NCBI GenBank assembly: GCA_009772965.1
Contig: WPAF01000004.1
Span: 1-58,102 of the forward strand
Source: Candidatus Saganbacteria bacterium
Lineage (GTDB): Bacteria > Margulisbacteria > WOR-1 > XYC2-FULL-46-14 > WPAF01
Reading direction: 5' to 3'
Length of the DNA: 58,102 nucleotides
In this document: positions 24,466 to 34,156 of the stretch, piece after piece
How the letters are laid out: every line of letters begins with the position of its first letter
Position numbering within the stretch: the first letter of the stretch is position 1
Program-made: the position numbers and the translations under genes
The notes under the pieces: generated by a model
The model's input: the letters and a program-made list of their open reading frames with translations, nothing else
What the model was told of the DNA's origin: nothing
Databases searched by the model: none

Positions 24466-25461
24466 ATGCCAGAAGAAAAGAAACCAGTCCTTAGTGGAAG
24501 AAGCGCAAAAGGAGAAATATTCAAAGCTTATAAAGAGCTCCTGGATATAATCAAGGAACAAAAATATAAATCTCCTCAAGAAGAAAAAAAAGAAAACGAA
24601 AAAAAAGAAATTATTAAAACTGTCGCCCAGATTTCGCAAGAAAAAATTGTCAATAACATTTCCAGCCTCAAATTAGAATTGAGCCGGTCGCTCGATACTC
24701 TTGGAGAAAACTTAAGCCTGGAATATGAAAAATTGAGCGAATTCCAACAGGCAATTGAAATTGAAAAAAATAACCTTAATAATATCCATCAAATTGAAGT
24801 CGAGGCTGAAAGCTTATCCGCTTTATTACAGGCGCAATCCGAAAAAAAAGCGGCGTTTGAAGCAGATATTCAAGAAAATAAATTGAAGTTTGAAGAAGAA
24901 ATGGACCAGTTAAAAAAACAATGGGAAAAAGACCAGGAAGAATACGAGTTGCTGCAAAAGGAAAAAGACATTCAATCAAAAAAGGATCGGAAAAGGGAAG
25001 AAGACGAATATAATTATAATTTGCAATTACAAAGGAAAAAAGAAAAAGATAATTATGAGGAAGCCAAAGAAGCCCTGGAAAAAGAACTGCAGGAAAAAGA
25101 AAAAGCTTTTGCGGCAAAAGAAGAAGAGTATAATCTGCTTAAAACCAAAGCCGAGAATTTTCCAAAAGAAATGGATAAAGCAATTAAAGAAGCTGAAAAA
25201 ACATTGATGGACAAGCTTTCCCTTCAATACAAGCATGAATCTGCATTGTTGGATAGAGAGCTTGAAGGGGAAAGAAAATTGGCAAAACAAACCATTTTTA
25301 ACCTTGAATTAAAAATAAGCGAACAAGCGGAACAAATCAGGCAATTGTCTCAAAAATTAAGCGATACTAATAAGCAAATGCAGGATATGGCGCTTAAAGC
25401 ATTGGAAGGCGCGTCTATTAATCAACAGCGCATATTCAGCGGAGAAAAGAATAAAGAATAA
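24466..25461 (+). CDS. long coiled-coil protein of unknown function
   Basis: A 331-aa, very hydrophilic protein rich in Glu, Lys and Gln. From about residue 45 to 320 it is almost continuous heptad-like coiled coil, with only the first 35 residues (LSGRSAKGEIFKAYKELLD) and last 15 different. No signal peptide or membrane segment is visible. GTAAGGAGT precedes the ATG and the promoter is close to consensus, so it should be well expressed. A cytoplasmic filament, scaffold or cell-shape role would be speculation. Two small orphan genes follow on the same strand. Confidence 0.75.
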   Translation: MPEEKKPVLSGRSAKGEIFKAYKELLDIIKEQKYKSPQEEKKENEKKEIIKTVAQISQEKIVNNISSLKLELSRSLDTLGENLSLEYEKLSEFQQAIEIEKNNLNNIHQIEVEAESLSALLQAQSEKKAAFEADIQENKLKFEEEMDQLKKQWEKDQEEYELLQKEKDIQSKKDRKREEDEYNYNLQLQRKKEKDNYEEAKEALEKELQEKEKAFAAKEEEYNLLKTKAENFPKEMDKAIKEAEKTLMDKLSLQYKHESALLDRELEGERKLAKQTIFNLELKISEQAEQIRQLSQKLSDTNKQMQDMALKALEGASINQQRIFSGEKNKE

Positions 25462-25478
25462 CTGCCCTATTAGTAAAG

Positions 25479-25541
25479 CCTGGCTATGCCCCGGAACTCA
25501 ACCCCATCGTGTACGCTCTTTCTTTCGTGCGTCAAATGTAG
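25479..25541 (+). pseudogene. IS630-type transposase scrap
   Basis: About 20 codons, PGYAPELNPIVYAL..., match the block around the last catalytic carboxylate of IS630-family DDE transposases (usual form PxYxPxLNPIE). The expected Glu is replaced by Val, and a stop follows at 25539. Nothing else of the element is visible, so this is a fossil. Confidence 0.55.
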
Positions 25542-25648
25542 CCTATACTATGGACTAGGTAGTATCTTCATTTAATAAAAAAACTGCCGAAATCACCTGA
25601 AATATTTACCAAGGTTTATCGATACATATATAGGAAGAGGGGATGTTT

Positions 25649-25834
25649 GTGGATAGTAATCAAAAAAGTTTCGATACCTACAAAATTGGAAGCATGACCT
25701 ACATTAAAGACACGCAATTAGGGCCTAAAGCATTAAAAGCGATTTCATTGCTAGCTCCCGGGAAATTTGTCGATATATTAGAAGCGGCTTTTGCCAAACA
25801 CGAATTAACGACTAAAGTTGACATAAACAAGTAG
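25649..25834 (+). CDS. 61-aa hypothetical protein
   Basis: A small protein (…SFDTYKIGSMTYIKDTQLGPKALKAISLLAPGKFVDILEAA…) with no recognised domain. GTG 25649 is preferred: AGGAAGAGGGG ends 6 nt before it, whereas the ATG at 25643 touches that site. It is followed after 9 nt by another small gene, and both lie downstream of the coiled-coil gene and the transposase scrap. Confidence 0.5.
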   Translation: MDSNQKSFDTYKIGSMTYIKDTQLGPKALKAISLLAPGKFVDILEAAFAKHELTTKVDINK

Positions 25835-25843
25835 GAAAATAAA

Positions 25844-26050
25844 ATGGATAAAGCGAAAGTAATTGAAAGTTTAAACAAGGCTCAGGCGGTAGATTTTATT
25901 AATAAGTTGTTAAAATCAAAACTAAAAATACTCGTTCTTTTTGCCGCTTTCCCTATTACCGCGGCGGCAAATATTTCCGACCCCAGGCAATTTTTGATGG
26001 TTAAAAACCTTGAAGCGCTTTTGGACTTAAAAAAAGCCGACCTTAACTAA
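25844..26050 (+). CDS. 68-aa hypothetical protein with one hydrophobic segment
   Basis: A small protein with a helical N-terminus (ESLNKAQAVDFINKLLKSK), a hydrophobic stretch KILVLFAAFPITAAAN (about 28-43) and a helical C-terminus. AGTAGGAAAAT precedes the ATG. No family recognised. It converges on nadK with a 4-nt overlap of the 3' ends. Confidence 0.5.
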   Translation: MDKAKVIESLNKAQAVDFINKLLKSKLKILVLFAAFPITAAANISDPRQFLMVKNLEALLDLKKADLN

Positions 26051-26844
26051 ATCCACCCAAGCTTATTTTTTAAAAGCTCCCAGATGTTGTATTCTTTTAA
26101 GCGGATAAAATTTGTCTTATATTCTGATTTGCCGATTGTGATTACGTCGCCTTTTTTTAAATAAAACGTTTCCTGCCCATCCGCGGTAAGGAGCAAATCC
26201 TCGCCCTTTACGATTTTAATGTTTATTGAATCCTCCAGGATAATACTGCGATTCGCGCCGCGATGCGGGCAGATCGGGGAGAGTATAAAAGATTTGGAAT
26301 CCGGCGGCAGGATGGGACCGTTGACCGCGAAATTATATGCGGTTGATCCGGTAGCGGTTGAAATTATCAGCCCGTCGCCAATATAGCTTGCAATGCTTTT
26401 ATCTTTTAAAAATGCTTCAAGCTTTATTGTCCGCGCGATTGAGCTTTTGCCGATAACAATATCATTTAAGGCGGGCGTGCTTTTAATCTTTTTGCCGTTT
26501 CTTATTACGCCGGCATCAAGCATCATCCTTGAGTCTAAATGGTATTTTTTGCTTTTAACCAGCTCTACAGAGCCTATTATTTCCAAATGGGAAATTTCGC
26601 TTAATATCCCAAGGCCTCCTAAGTGAGCCGTCAGCAGGGGGATTTTGTTTTTTGCGGTAATCCTTGCCGCCCTGAGTATGGTGCCGTCCCCTCCAAAGGT
26701 AATTATAAAATCAATCCCCTTCAGAGCGTGATTTTTAGTAATATTAATGGCTTTGTGTCCGGCGGCCGCAAGCTCCGCCATAACCTTTTTTGCGGTTCCC
26801 GCAACTATCGCGTCCTCTTCTTTATATATAATTCCTATTTTCAT
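26047..26844 (-). CDS. nadK: NAD kinase
   Basis: A 265-aa cytosolic kinase making NADP from NAD and ATP or polyphosphate. It has the diagnostic FGGDGTILRAAR motif (about 50-61) whose aspartate is catalytic, the NDIVIGK motif and the glycine-rich GDGLIISTATGSTAYNFAVNGP block. Length is typical. The gene begins 2 nt after the membrane protein gene upstream, so both probably share the galT promoter. Confidence 0.95.
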   Translation of the reverse strand: MKIGIIYKEEDAIVAGTAKKVMAELAAAGHKAINITKNHALKGIDFIITFGGDGTILRAARITAKNKIPLLTAHLGGLGILSEISHLEIIGSVELVKSKKYHLDSRMMLDAGVIRNGKKIKSTPALNDIVIGKSSIARTIKLEAFLKDKSIASYIGDGLIISTATGSTAYNFAVNGPILPPDSKSFILSPICPHRGANRSIILEDSINIKIVKGEDLLLTADGQETFYLKKGDVITIGKSEYKTNFIRLKEYNIWELLKNKLGWI

Positions 26845-26846
26845 GC

Positions 26847-27365
26847 TTAAAATAATTTTAATTGAATAAGTATGGCTATTATACCAATAACGACTGAAAT
26901 AATAAATATCGGCAGGAAAAGGGCGAGGAATAAATCCTTTTCCATAGAGGGAAGTTTAAATGAAATGTTTAGTAGTTCCTTTTTGCCCGCGTTTACCAGC
27001 AGCAAGCTATGGGATTTAGAAATATAAGCTAGTTCAACCATCTGCTGGCGTGTCAATAAATCGGTTGGTTCCGGGTTTTCTAAAACTTTGACCAAATACT
27101 TTTTATTGTTTTTCTCCGCTTCAAAATCAACTATGACATTGCCAAAATGGGATTTATCCCCGACCATTGTAATTATGGGGAGTTGCTTGCGCCTGCCGGT
27201 TATTTTATACCCGTTGTCATTTAACAGCTTTATTATTTCAGCTTCAGTAAAAGGGGACGCCTCTGCCTGTAAAACATTTGATTTGTTGAGATAGCTTCTA
27301 TTAATTATAAGAACCGCCAAAATCCCGATTATTGTCCCTGCAATAAAAACAGCTAGAAGAGCCAT
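26847..27365 (-). CDS. two-span membrane protein with a possible nuclease-like core
   Basis: A 172-aa protein with a transmembrane segment at each end (about 2-21 and 147-168). Between them are a KITGRRKQLPI segment and a compact domain, GNVIVDFEAEKNNKKYLVKV followed by LLTRQQMVELAYISKSHSLLLVNAGK. That order, an acidic strand, a second strand with VK, then a helix and a hydrophobic strand, resembles the restriction-endonuclease-like fold, but the exact PD-(D/E)xK triad is not clear. No named family recognised. It overlaps galT by 1 nt and precedes nadK. Confidence 0.55.
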   Translation of the reverse strand: MALLAVFIAGTIIGILAVLIINRSYLNKSNVLQAEASPFTEAEIIKLLNDNGYKITGRRKQLPIITMVGDKSHFGNVIVDFEAEKNNKKYLVKVLENPEPTDLLTRQQMVELAYISKSHSLLLVNAGKKELLNISFKLPSMEKDLFLALFLPIFIISVVIGIIAILIQLKLF

Positions 27366-28369
27366 CAGGCCTCTCTCAAAAACTTGGCGGCGCTTTCGGG
27401 AATAACGGTATTGATAAAAATGCCTGAGCCGAGCTCAAAGCCGGCAACGGCCGCCACCCTGGGAATAATCTGGATATGCCAGTGGTAATACTCCAGGTCT
27501 TTTTCGCGGCAGGGGGATGAATAAATAACAAAATTATAATCCGGATTGTGGAGCGACTTATATATTTTGTTTAAAGTTGTTTTCATTACATAGGCGAGTT
27601 CTTTTGTATGCTCGGGAGTGGTGGACTGAAAAGACGCGTTATGTTTTTTTGGGAGCACCCAGGTTTCAAAAGGGGAGCTTGCGGCAAAAGGCACAAAAAC
27701 CACAAAATCATCTGTTTCAAAAATAATCCTTTCTTTGAAAGCGAGTTCTTTTTTCATTATCACGCAAAAAACGCATTCCCCGTTGTCGTCAAAAAAGCGC
27801 ATTGCCTCTTCCAGGCGGTTGCGGATGTGCATTGGGGTGATTGGAGTCGCGATTACCTGGGAGTGGGGGTGCTTTACGGAGGTTCCTGCTGATGCCCCAT
27901 GGTTTTTAAAAATTGTGATGAGCTCAAAGCGGGGATCCTGGCTTAAGGTAATATATCTTTCGCGGTAAGCGAGAAAAACTTCCTCAACTTGTTTTTGCTC
28001 CATGATGGGCATAAATTGGTCGTGTTTGGGAGATTCAATTATTACTTCATGTTCACCCATCCCGTCCATGTACCTGAAAAAATCTTCCTGTTTGCTTCTT
28101 TGTATGTTTCCTTGCGGGACAAGCGCCGGGAATTTGTTTGGGATAATCCTAATCCACCAGCCGGGAGTATTGGGCTTAGTTCCATAAGTCCGGTATGCCA
28201 AAATTTCAGGTGGGGTTAAATCCTCGTTCCCTTCACAAAAAGGGCAAATGCCTAAAGCCTCCGGTTTTTCTTCTGAGCCGGGGGATGAAAAATCTTCCGG
28301 CCGCTTTGCCCTTTCAGTCGCAATAATAACCCATTCCTTGGTCGCGGGATTTTGTCTTAGCTCAGGCAT
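27365..28369 (-). CDS. galT: galactose-1-phosphate uridylyltransferase
   Basis: A 334-aa HIT-superfamily enzyme that exchanges UMP between UDP-glucose and galactose-1-phosphate through a uridylyl-histidine. The active-site motif HPHSQ (167-171) is intact and a CPFC zinc pair sits at 42-45, matched by later HWHIQIIPR. Length fits the family. No galK or galE is nearby, so it may serve general sugar-nucleotide interconversion. Its promoter lies 6 nt upstream of the ATG, predicting a leaderless mRNA. Confidence 0.93.
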   Translation of the reverse strand: MPELRQNPATKEWVIIATERAKRPEDFSSPGSEEKPEALGICPFCEGNEDLTPPEILAYRTYGTKPNTPGWWIRIIPNKFPALVPQGNIQRSKQEDFFRYMDGMGEHEVIIESPKHDQFMPIMEQKQVEEVFLAYRERYITLSQDPRFELITIFKNHGASAGTSVKHPHSQVIATPITPMHIRNRLEEAMRFFDDNGECVFCVIMKKELAFKERIIFETDDFVVFVPFAASSPFETWVLPKKHNASFQSTTPEHTKELAYVMKTTLNKIYKSLHNPDYNFVIYSSPCREKDLEYYHWHIQIIPRVAAVAGFELGSGIFINTVIPESAAKFLREA

Positions 28370-28375
28370 AGGCGA

Positions 28376-28384
28376 ATTTTAGCA
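28376..28384 (-). promoter_or_regulatory. extended -10 promoter of galT
   Basis: On the minus strand TGCTAAAAT is an extended -10 element ending 6 nt before the galT ATG at 28369, so transcription should begin at the start codon. Confidence 0.5.
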
Positions 28385-28389
28385 TATTG

Positions 28390-28398
28390 TGGTAAAAT
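28390..28398 (+). promoter_or_regulatory. extended -10 promoter of the lytic transglycosylase gene
   Basis: TGGTAAAAT forms an extended -10 element, again exactly 6 nt before the start codon (GTG 28405), mirror-like to galT. A leaderless GTG-starting mRNA is predicted. Confidence 0.5.
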
Positions 28399-28404
28399 GT
28401 GTAA

Positions 28405-30453
28405 GTGAAATACAAGAAGCTTTTTACAATAGTTGCAATTCTGCTGATTTCCATTTCTGTCGCATTTGCCGACGCGAAATCCGATTTTTTAAACGGACAC
28501 AAAAAACTGCAGGAAGGCGTCCTTCCAGAAGCGCTTTATTACTTCCAGTCAGCCCTGTCAGATAAAAGCTTTATTCTAAGCGATTATGTCCAGTTTGAAA
28601 TCGGCCAGGTTTATTACAAAAACGGCAATTATCTTCTTGCCGCCCAAGAATACCGCAAAGTAAAAGCCGACAGCAATATTTACAAAAATGCCCTTTATAA
28701 TTTTGCCCGCTGTTTGGAATTCGCGAGGGATTATGAAGGCGCGGCATATGCCTACAAGCTTTATTTTGCAAGCTTTGAGGAAGAAAGCAAAGCGGCGGAA
28801 GCCGGATTCAGGCTTGCCTGCATGTATGAAAAGCTGGAAAATTTTAAATCGGCTTATTCTGCTTATAACCAGGTTGACCTATATTTTCCGACGACTTCAT
28901 TTGCGAAACAATCAAGGCAAAAGGCCAGGGAATTGGCGTCGTTGTACAATTTACCGGTTTACAAGGCAAAACCCGATGAGCTTTTTAATAAAGGGGTATT
29001 AAGCTATAAAGCCGGTGATTACAACGCGGCCGAAGCAATCTTTTTTAAGCTTGCAAGGGTTTATCCAAAAAGCAAATACATCGGCAAGGCCTTTTTAATG
29101 ATAGGCAAATCAGAATTTTCAAGCGGCAAAGTAAGCGAAGCGATTTCAAACCTTGAAAAGAGCTTGGGCTATGCGGAAGAAAATGATAAAGGGGAAAACC
29201 TGTATTATCTGGGCAGGTCGTATGGAAGAAGGGGAAAATACATACAGGCCATAAGGTATATGAAAAAAGTTTTGGATTATTATCCGCGAAGCGGTTTTGC
29301 TGATGATGCCTGCTATTATCTGGGCCAATATTATGAGTTTGAAAACAGCAAGCAGGCGGCTCTTACTGCTTACCTCTATCTTTTAGAAAAATATCCCAAC
29401 AGCTCATTTATCGATGACACAATATTTAAAGCGGGAATGCTTTCATACAAAGCCTATGATTTTGATTTTGCTTATAAAATATTCAGCCTTTCAAAAATTA
29501 AAAAAGTCGGGGACGAAACGCCAAAATGCCTTTTGTGGTGGGGAAAGCTGGCAGAAAGAATCGGTAAAAACGATAACGCGGCTGGAATTTATTATTTTCT
29601 TGCCGATAGGTTTGACCATAGCTATGCGGGATACAGGGCAAGGGAAAGATTAAGGGCTTTGGGATATGCCGAGCCAAACAGCAAAAAGCTTCCTTCTGCC
29701 AATTCGTTACGCGTAATGCGTAATTCGTTGCCAGTTGCAGTTGAAAAATACGATATTTTGGTAGAACTGGGGCTTAGCGAATACGCGGCGATTGAAGGGA
29801 AAGAAATCCTTGATGACGAAAACGATAAGACGCCGGCCCAAATAACAATGGGAAAAATACTTCAGAATGCCGGAGAATTTAGGACGCCGATAAAATTGAC
29901 CGAGGCAAAAGTTAAAAGCGCGATAATTGGGGGAGTCCCGGATAAGCTTCCCCTTGAAATGTGGCAATTAGCATATCCGCTGGGCTTTTGGCAAAAAGTT
30001 TTTCGGTATTCAAAAGCCAACAATGTTGACCCATACCTAACACTTGCGGTGATCAGGGAAGAAAGCCGGTTTAATCCCCGGGCGCTTTCAAGTTCGCGGG
30101 CGCACGGGCTAATGCAAATTATCCCATCAACCGGAAAACTATTGGCAAAAGAGATGGGGATAGAAGATTATCGCCGCTCAAAAATGTATAATTCCGAAAC
30201 AAATATCATGATGGGGACGTATTATCTGAAAAGCCTGATCGACAGGTTCAAAGGAAACATCGCGCTTGCGCTGGCCGGCTATAACGGCGGTCCGAGCAGG
30301 GTAAAAAAATGGGTCAACAATTGGTATAGCGGCGATTACGCGGGCTTGGATGTGGATGAATTTATCGAATATATACCTTTGCGCGAGACTAAAAATTATG
30401 TCCAGAAGGTAATGGGCAGTTATTATGAATACAAAAGAATTTATGGAAACTAA
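28405..30453 (+). CDS. secreted lytic transglycosylase with TPR repeats
   Basis: A 682-aa periplasmic peptidoglycan lyase similar in plan to Slt70. It has a signal peptide (1-22, ending SVAFADA), a long superhelix of TPR-like repeats (about 30-440, for example [20 protein letters not shown]), and a C-terminal SLT domain with the catalytic glutamate in [13 protein letters not shown], then [11 protein letters not shown] and [13 protein letters not shown]. It would trim murein during turnover or make room for envelope complexes. GTG is the start. Its 3' end overlaps ruvB by 29 nt. Confidence 0.92.
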   Translation: MKYKKLFTIVAILLISISVAFADAKSDFLNGHKKLQEGVLPEALYYFQSALSDKSFILSDYVQFEIGQVYYKNGNYLLAAQEYRKVKADSNIYKNALYNFARCLEFARDYEGAAYAYKLYFASFEEESKAAEAGFRLACMYEKLENFKSAYSAYNQVDLYFPTTSFAKQSRQKARELASLYNLPVYKAKPDELFNKGVLSYKAGDYNAAEAIFFKLARVYPKSKYIGKAFLMIGKSEFSSGKVSEAISNLEKSLGYAEENDKGENLYYLGRSYGRRGKYIQAIRYMKKVLDYYPRSGFADDACYYLGQYYEFENSKQAALTAYLYLLEKYPNSSFIDDTIFKAGMLSYKAYDFDFAYKIFSLSKIKKVGDETPKCLLWWGKLAERIGKNDNAAGIYYFLADRFDHSYAGYRARERLRALGYAEPNSKKLPSANSLRVMRNSLPVAVEKYDILVELGLSEYAAIEGKEILDDENDKTPAQITMGKILQNAGEFRTPIKLTEAKVKSAIIGGVPDKLPLEMWQLAYPLGFWQKVFRYSKANNVDPYLTLAVIREESRFNPRALSSSRAHGLMQIIPSTGKLLAKEMGIEDYRRSKMYNSETNIMMGTYYLKSLIDRFKGNIALALAGYNGGPSRVKKWVNNWYSGDYAGLDVDEFIEYIPLRETKNYVQKVMGSYYEYKRIYGN

Positions 30454-31471
30454 TATAATTAATCTCAAAGAAGACGACCTGGATCTTTCATCAATCAGGC
30501 CTAAAAAGCTGGATTCGTTTGTCGGGCAGGAAAAATTAAAAGAAAATCTAAAAATTATAATGCGTGCGGCGGTTGAAAGGAAAGAACCGCTTGAACACCT
30601 TTTATTTTACGGGCCGCCAGGACTTGGGAAAACCACGCTGGCCAATATTATGGCGGGGGAGATGGGTGTAAATGTTAAAATTACATCCGGCCCGGCAATT
30701 GAAAGGCCGGGAGATTTAGCTTCAATACTTACCAACCTGAAAGAAAACGATGTTTTATTTATTGACGAGATACACAGGTTAAACAGGGTAATAGAAGAAG
30801 TCCTTTATCCGGCGATGGAAGATTTTGGGCTTGATATTATTATAGGCAAAGGCCCCAGCGCGAGAAGCATCCGGCTGGATTTGCCGCATTTTACATTAAT
30901 TGGCGCCACCACCAGGGTTGGCCTTTTAACTTCGCCTTTGCGCGATCGGTTTGGAATGATTTTGCGGCTGGAATTTTACAGCTTTAAAGAGCTTGAGCAA
31001 ATATTATTCCGTGCGGCGCAGGTTTTTCAAATACAACTAAAAGACGACGGCGCGCTTGAGATTGCAAAAAGGTCAAGGGGCACTCCCAGGATTGCCAACC
31101 GGCTGTTAAGAAGAGTGCGCGACTTTGCCCAGGTCAAAGCGCAGGGAAAAATAACAAAGGATGTGGCAAGGGAGGCTTTAAACGGCTTGGGGATTGATGA
31201 AATAGGGCTTGATTTGGTTGACAGGAAGTATTTAAATGCAATAATTAAAAAATACAGCGGGGGACCGGTAGGAATAGACACGATATCCGCGTCAATCTCT
31301 GAAGAGGTTGATACAATAGAAGATGTATACGAGCCGTATCTGTTACAGCTTGGTTTTATAGAAAGGACGCCAAGGGGAAGGGTAGTGGCTAAGGCGGCGT
31401 ACGACCATTTAGGGATAAAATATATTAATAAGGATCTAGAGCCGGCGGGGCAAAGGAATTTATTTCAATGA
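30425..31471 (+). CDS. ruvB: Holliday junction branch-migration helicase RuvB
   Basis: A 348-aa AAA+ motor that works with RuvA on recombination intermediates. Walker A GPPGLGKT (63-70), Walker [11 protein letters not shown] (about 113-122), sensor [18 protein letters not shown] and the C-terminal winged helix ([28 protein letters not shown]) are all present. ATG 30425 or 30443 could be the start; the first lies inside the transglycosylase gene. ruvA and ruvC are 13 kb away on the other strand, so the ruv genes are split. Confidence 0.97.
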   Translation: MNTKEFMETNIINLKEDDLDLSSIRPKKLDSFVGQEKLKENLKIIMRAAVERKEPLEHLLFYGPPGLGKTTLANIMAGEMGVNVKITSGPAIERPGDLASILTNLKENDVLFIDEIHRLNRVIEEVLYPAMEDFGLDIIIGKGPSARSIRLDLPHFTLIGATTRVGLLTSPLRDRFGMILRLEFYSFKELEQILFRAAQVFQIQLKDDGALEIAKRSRGTPRIANRLLRRVRDFAQVKAQGKITKDVAREALNGLGIDEIGLDLVDRKYLNAIIKKYSGGPVGIDTISASISEEVDTIEDVYEPYLLQLGFIERTPRGRVVAKAAYDHLGIKYINKDLEPAGQRNLFQ

Positions 31472-32088
31472 GAAAAATAAAAATATCCAGAAAAACAAAA
31501 GAAACGGAAATAAGCATTTCGTTAAATATTGACGGCAGCGGTAAAAGTAAAATCAAGTATCCAATCCCGTTTATGTCACACATGTTAACCCTGTTTTCAA
31601 AACACGGATTGTTTGATCTGGAAATTTATGCTAAGGGAGACCTCGAAGTTGACCTTCATCACTTGATTGAAGATACGGGCATAACTCTTGGAGAGGCATT
31701 TAGCAAGGCGCTTGGCGAAAAAATGAAAATTGAGCGTTATGGCCACGCGATTGTGCCGATGGATGAATCGCTTGCAGAGGTTAAAGCGGCGATTGATATA
31801 TCCGGCCGGCCGCACTTTACGTTTAAAGCTTCTTTTGAAAAAGAGCTTATTTATGCGGATATTAAAAAACAAAAAGTAAAACTTTACCTTGATTCCGAGA
31901 TGCTCAGGGAATTTTTTGAATCATTTGTCTATAAGGCGGGTATTTCCCTGCACATAGACTTGATCAGAGGGAAAAATACCCATCATAAAATTGAGGCGGT
32001 TTTTAAAGCTTTTGGGATCGCGTTGTCCAAGGCCTGCGAAATTAACCCCCGAAAAAATGGCATCCCATCCACCAAGGGCATCCTTTAA
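31468..32088 (+). CDS. hisB: imidazoleglycerol-phosphate dehydratase
   Basis: A 206-aa monofunctional enzyme of histidine synthesis. It has the two manganese-binding motifs, [11 protein letters not shown] and its symmetric partner [16 protein letters not shown], plus SMVDEALA-like [19 protein letters not shown]. Length is typical and no phosphatase domain is fused. It overlaps ruvB by 4 nt (ATGA). No other his gene is in the window. Confidence 0.95.
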   Translation: MRKIKISRKTKETEISISLNIDGSGKSKIKYPIPFMSHMLTLFSKHGLFDLEIYAKGDLEVDLHHLIEDTGITLGEAFSKALGEKMKIERYGHAIVPMDESLAEVKAAIDISGRPHFTFKASFEKELIYADIKKQKVKLYLDSEMLREFFESFVYKAGISLHIDLIRGKNTHHKIEAVFKAFGIALSKACEINPRKNGIPSTKGIL

Positions 32089-32217
32089 CCCGGAGTGCGC
32101 GGCTTGCTGATGTCGCCGGCTTTAATGCCGCAAGGGAAATAATTAAAATCAGCCGGCGTCATTCCGGCGACAACATAACTGTTTCGGTTGAAGTTGTAAG
32201 GCGATTTTTTACTCCGC
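32089..32217 (+). pseudogene. orphan coding remnant between hisB and the R-M island
   Basis: One frame runs open from inside the hisB 3' end to a TAA at about 32255 and reads like real protein (RLADVAGFNAAREIIKISRR, then HSGDNITVSVEVVRRFF), with no start codon of its own. DNITV recalls the end of PP2C-type phosphatases but that is weak. It may be the 3' part of a gene displaced when the restriction island entered, or chance. Confidence 0.3.
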
Positions 32218-33153
32218 TCAAATGCTTTGCAGAAGTCTGGAAAATCCTGCAGTGTTAACAAAATAATTATTTTTATTTATTTTTAGATATTTGTAAATAT
32301 CCTTTTTTGCTTTTGACATTTTTGTGTCGCTTGAAGCATTTATTAGTTCGTTAAACAAAATGCCATCTAAAAAGGCCACATATGATACATTCTTTTCCGT
32401 GTATTTCAGAAAATCCACAATCTCTACGATTTGACTGTATTGGCCTCCGCCGCCGCCTTTTTTATGCTTATGCTCAATGATCCACGCATTTGGAGCCTTT
32501 TGAATATAGCAATCCGGCATCTTCCCTTGCTTTGATCTACTCCATTTAAAATTAATATTATGTTCTTTGCAAATATCTTTAAAATATTTTTTGCCTCCCT
32601 TGTCAGGCAATAAATAAAATGAATCCTTATCAATGTCATTGTCTTCGTGATATTTTTTAATGCCTGCCCGCTCAACAAACATAATGATTTTATTTGCCCC
32701 AGTTGAGCCGCCTCTTTTGTGCGAATAATTATCGGCTAATACTTGCAATACAATATTTGAATAGCCATGAGATGTATACATTTGATGCCTATCTTTAATA
32801 TATTTTTTTATCAATTTGCGCAGCAGCTGCTTTCTTTCTTTTTCATCACGCAGCGCTGAATATGGCATATCCCATACCATTAAATATTGCGAAAAAGCGG
32901 TATAATTCATGTGTTCATTATTGAAAAGTATAGAATCTATTTCCCCGATAAGCTCATCGTCTTGTATCTTAGTCAATTTGCCATACATAGTATGATAAGT
33001 TGTTATTAAGTTGATAAGGCTTTCATTATTTCTGATTGGTTCGTTTTTTTTCTTTGAGCTTTTTGTTATTACGAGCTTCTCTTTTTTATTAGCGGCATCA
33101 AATATCTGTTCTATATTTTTTAATGAGTATTCGAATAGGTCGATATTGTCCAT
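32218..33153 (-). CDS. type II restriction endonuclease-like protein
   Basis: A 311-aa protein with a helical N-terminal half and a C-terminal PD-(D/E)xK-like core: P213-D214 (KMPDCYIQ), then E227 and K229 (WIIEHKHKK), followed by a glycine run. It overlaps the adjacent methyltransferase gene by 34 nt, the usual arrangement of a restriction enzyme with its protective methylase. The recognition site cannot be read from sequence. AT content is higher than in the neighbours, in line with lateral acquisition. No exact family recognised. Confidence 0.75.
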   Translation of the reverse strand: MDNIDLFEYSLKNIEQIFDAANKKEKLVITKSSKKKNEPIRNNESLINLITTYHTMYGKLTKIQDDELIGEIDSILFNNEHMNYTAFSQYLMVWDMPYSALRDEKERKQLLRKLIKKYIKDRHQMYTSHGYSNIVLQVLADNYSHKRGGSTGANKIIMFVERAGIKKYHEDNDIDKDSFYLLPDKGGKKYFKDICKEHNINFKWSRSKQGKMPDCYIQKAPNAWIIEHKHKKGGGGGQYSQIVEIVDFLKYTEKNVSYVAFLDGILFNELINASSDTKMSKAKKDIYKYLKINKNNYFVNTAGFSRLLQSI

Positions 33154-34154
33154 AAAGTATCCCCTTTGTAAATATTGTTATACGCGATTTCAAGCATAGC
33201 CCGCGCAGTTTCATAATCCAAGCGTCTCCTCCTTCGGCCATTCTTCATATTCCCCTTAAAAGGAGATAGTAGCACATCCTGTGTTCTATCCCTAAAACTA
33301 ATAAGTATCCTGTTGCATTCTTCCAAAAACAGATCCAGCTCATTATGATTCAAACTATTAATATTATTAATATTGATTATGGTGATAAGCCTGGAGCTCT
33401 CTTTAATATTTTTCAAATCATAATCCAGTTCGTCTTTTTTCATGAATCTTATCATGGAATTAGGGTCAGTAGTGTCAACCGCCCTCAAGGCAATACTTCC
33501 AGTCGCGTCATTAAACAATATATTAATGTTTTTTGAAGGTTTTAATCTCAACTCCTCATAATGTCCCAGAGTATCCAGATAGTCATCATTTTTAAATACT
33601 TTAATATCCTCGGTTTTTTTTATTATTCCGTCAAAACAAAGAACACACACAGGGGTTTCTGTGTCGTCAAAGCAATTCTCTTCGATTATAGTAATGGAAT
33701 TAAGCTTATGCTTTTGCTTGAAATTGCTGTTTATAAAAGTCTCGGGAACAATTGCCACAACATGTTCTTGCGCTTGTGTCATTTTTTCAAGCGCAATTAA
33801 ATAAAGATCGTCATACTCAGAATTGCTATAATATTTTTCTACTTTTTCACAAATGCCTTTTCTTTTAGCGCTATAATTAGTTAAATAAGGGGGGTTTGTT
33901 ATTATTATTGAATTTTCGATAGTAGGAATATGTAGTAAGCTGTCATTTTTTGCCCACTCGAGCTTTTCATCAATATCAAGTCCTTTTATTTTTCGAAAAC
34001 CGATGTTTCGCGCAACTTCTAATAAATCGCCATTGCCAGCAAATGGATCATAAGCAATTATTGCTTTAGTGTCAATAATAAATTCTCTAATGTGATTTTT
34101 AAGCCAGACATTTTTCTTTGTGTTGAATTGTCCAAGAATTAGTTTTTTTGCCAT
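33120..34154 (-). CDS. adenine-specific DNA methyltransferase (R-M system)
   Basis: A 344-aa DNA methylase. Motif I is AYDPFAGNGDLLE (about 34-46), which binds SAM, motif IV is NPPY (87-90), the adenine-N6 type signature, and the order I before IV suggests the gamma-like class. GQFNTKKNVWLKNHI at the start resembles the motif X region. Residues from about 220 form a target-recognition part. It would methylate the site cut by the overlapping endonuclease. A small DUF5655-like gene lies 2 nt upstream. Confidence 0.88.
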   Translation of the reverse strand: MAKKLILGQFNTKKNVWLKNHIREFIIDTKAIIAYDPFAGNGDLLEVARNIGFRKIKGLDIDEKLEWAKNDSLLHIPTIENSIIITNPPYLTNYSAKRKGICEKVEKYYSNSEYDDLYLIALEKMTQAQEHVVAIVPETFINSNFKQKHKLNSITIIEENCFDDTETPVCVLCFDGIIKKTEDIKVFKNDDYLDTLGHYEELRLKPSKNINILFNDATGSIALRAVDTTDPNSMIRFMKKDELDYDLKNIKESSRLITIININNINSLNHNELDLFLEECNRILISFRDRTQDVLLSPFKGNMKNGRRRRRLDYETARAMLEIAYNNIYKGDTLWTISTYSNTH

Positions 34155-34156
34155 AT

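Noticed and set aside
24776-25290. Minus-strand phenylalanine-rich frames in the coiled-coil gene
   Set aside because: Poly-Phe and Leu readings are the expected antisense of Lys/Glu-rich coding sequence.
25594-25640. Possible recurring short sequence (cctgaaattt) also near 22960 and 24165
   Set aside because: The shared part is only about 10-15 AT-rich bases and could be chance.
28370-28404. Riboswitch in the galT/transglycosylase gap
   Set aside because: The gap is only 35 bases and is fully occupied by two divergent promoters.
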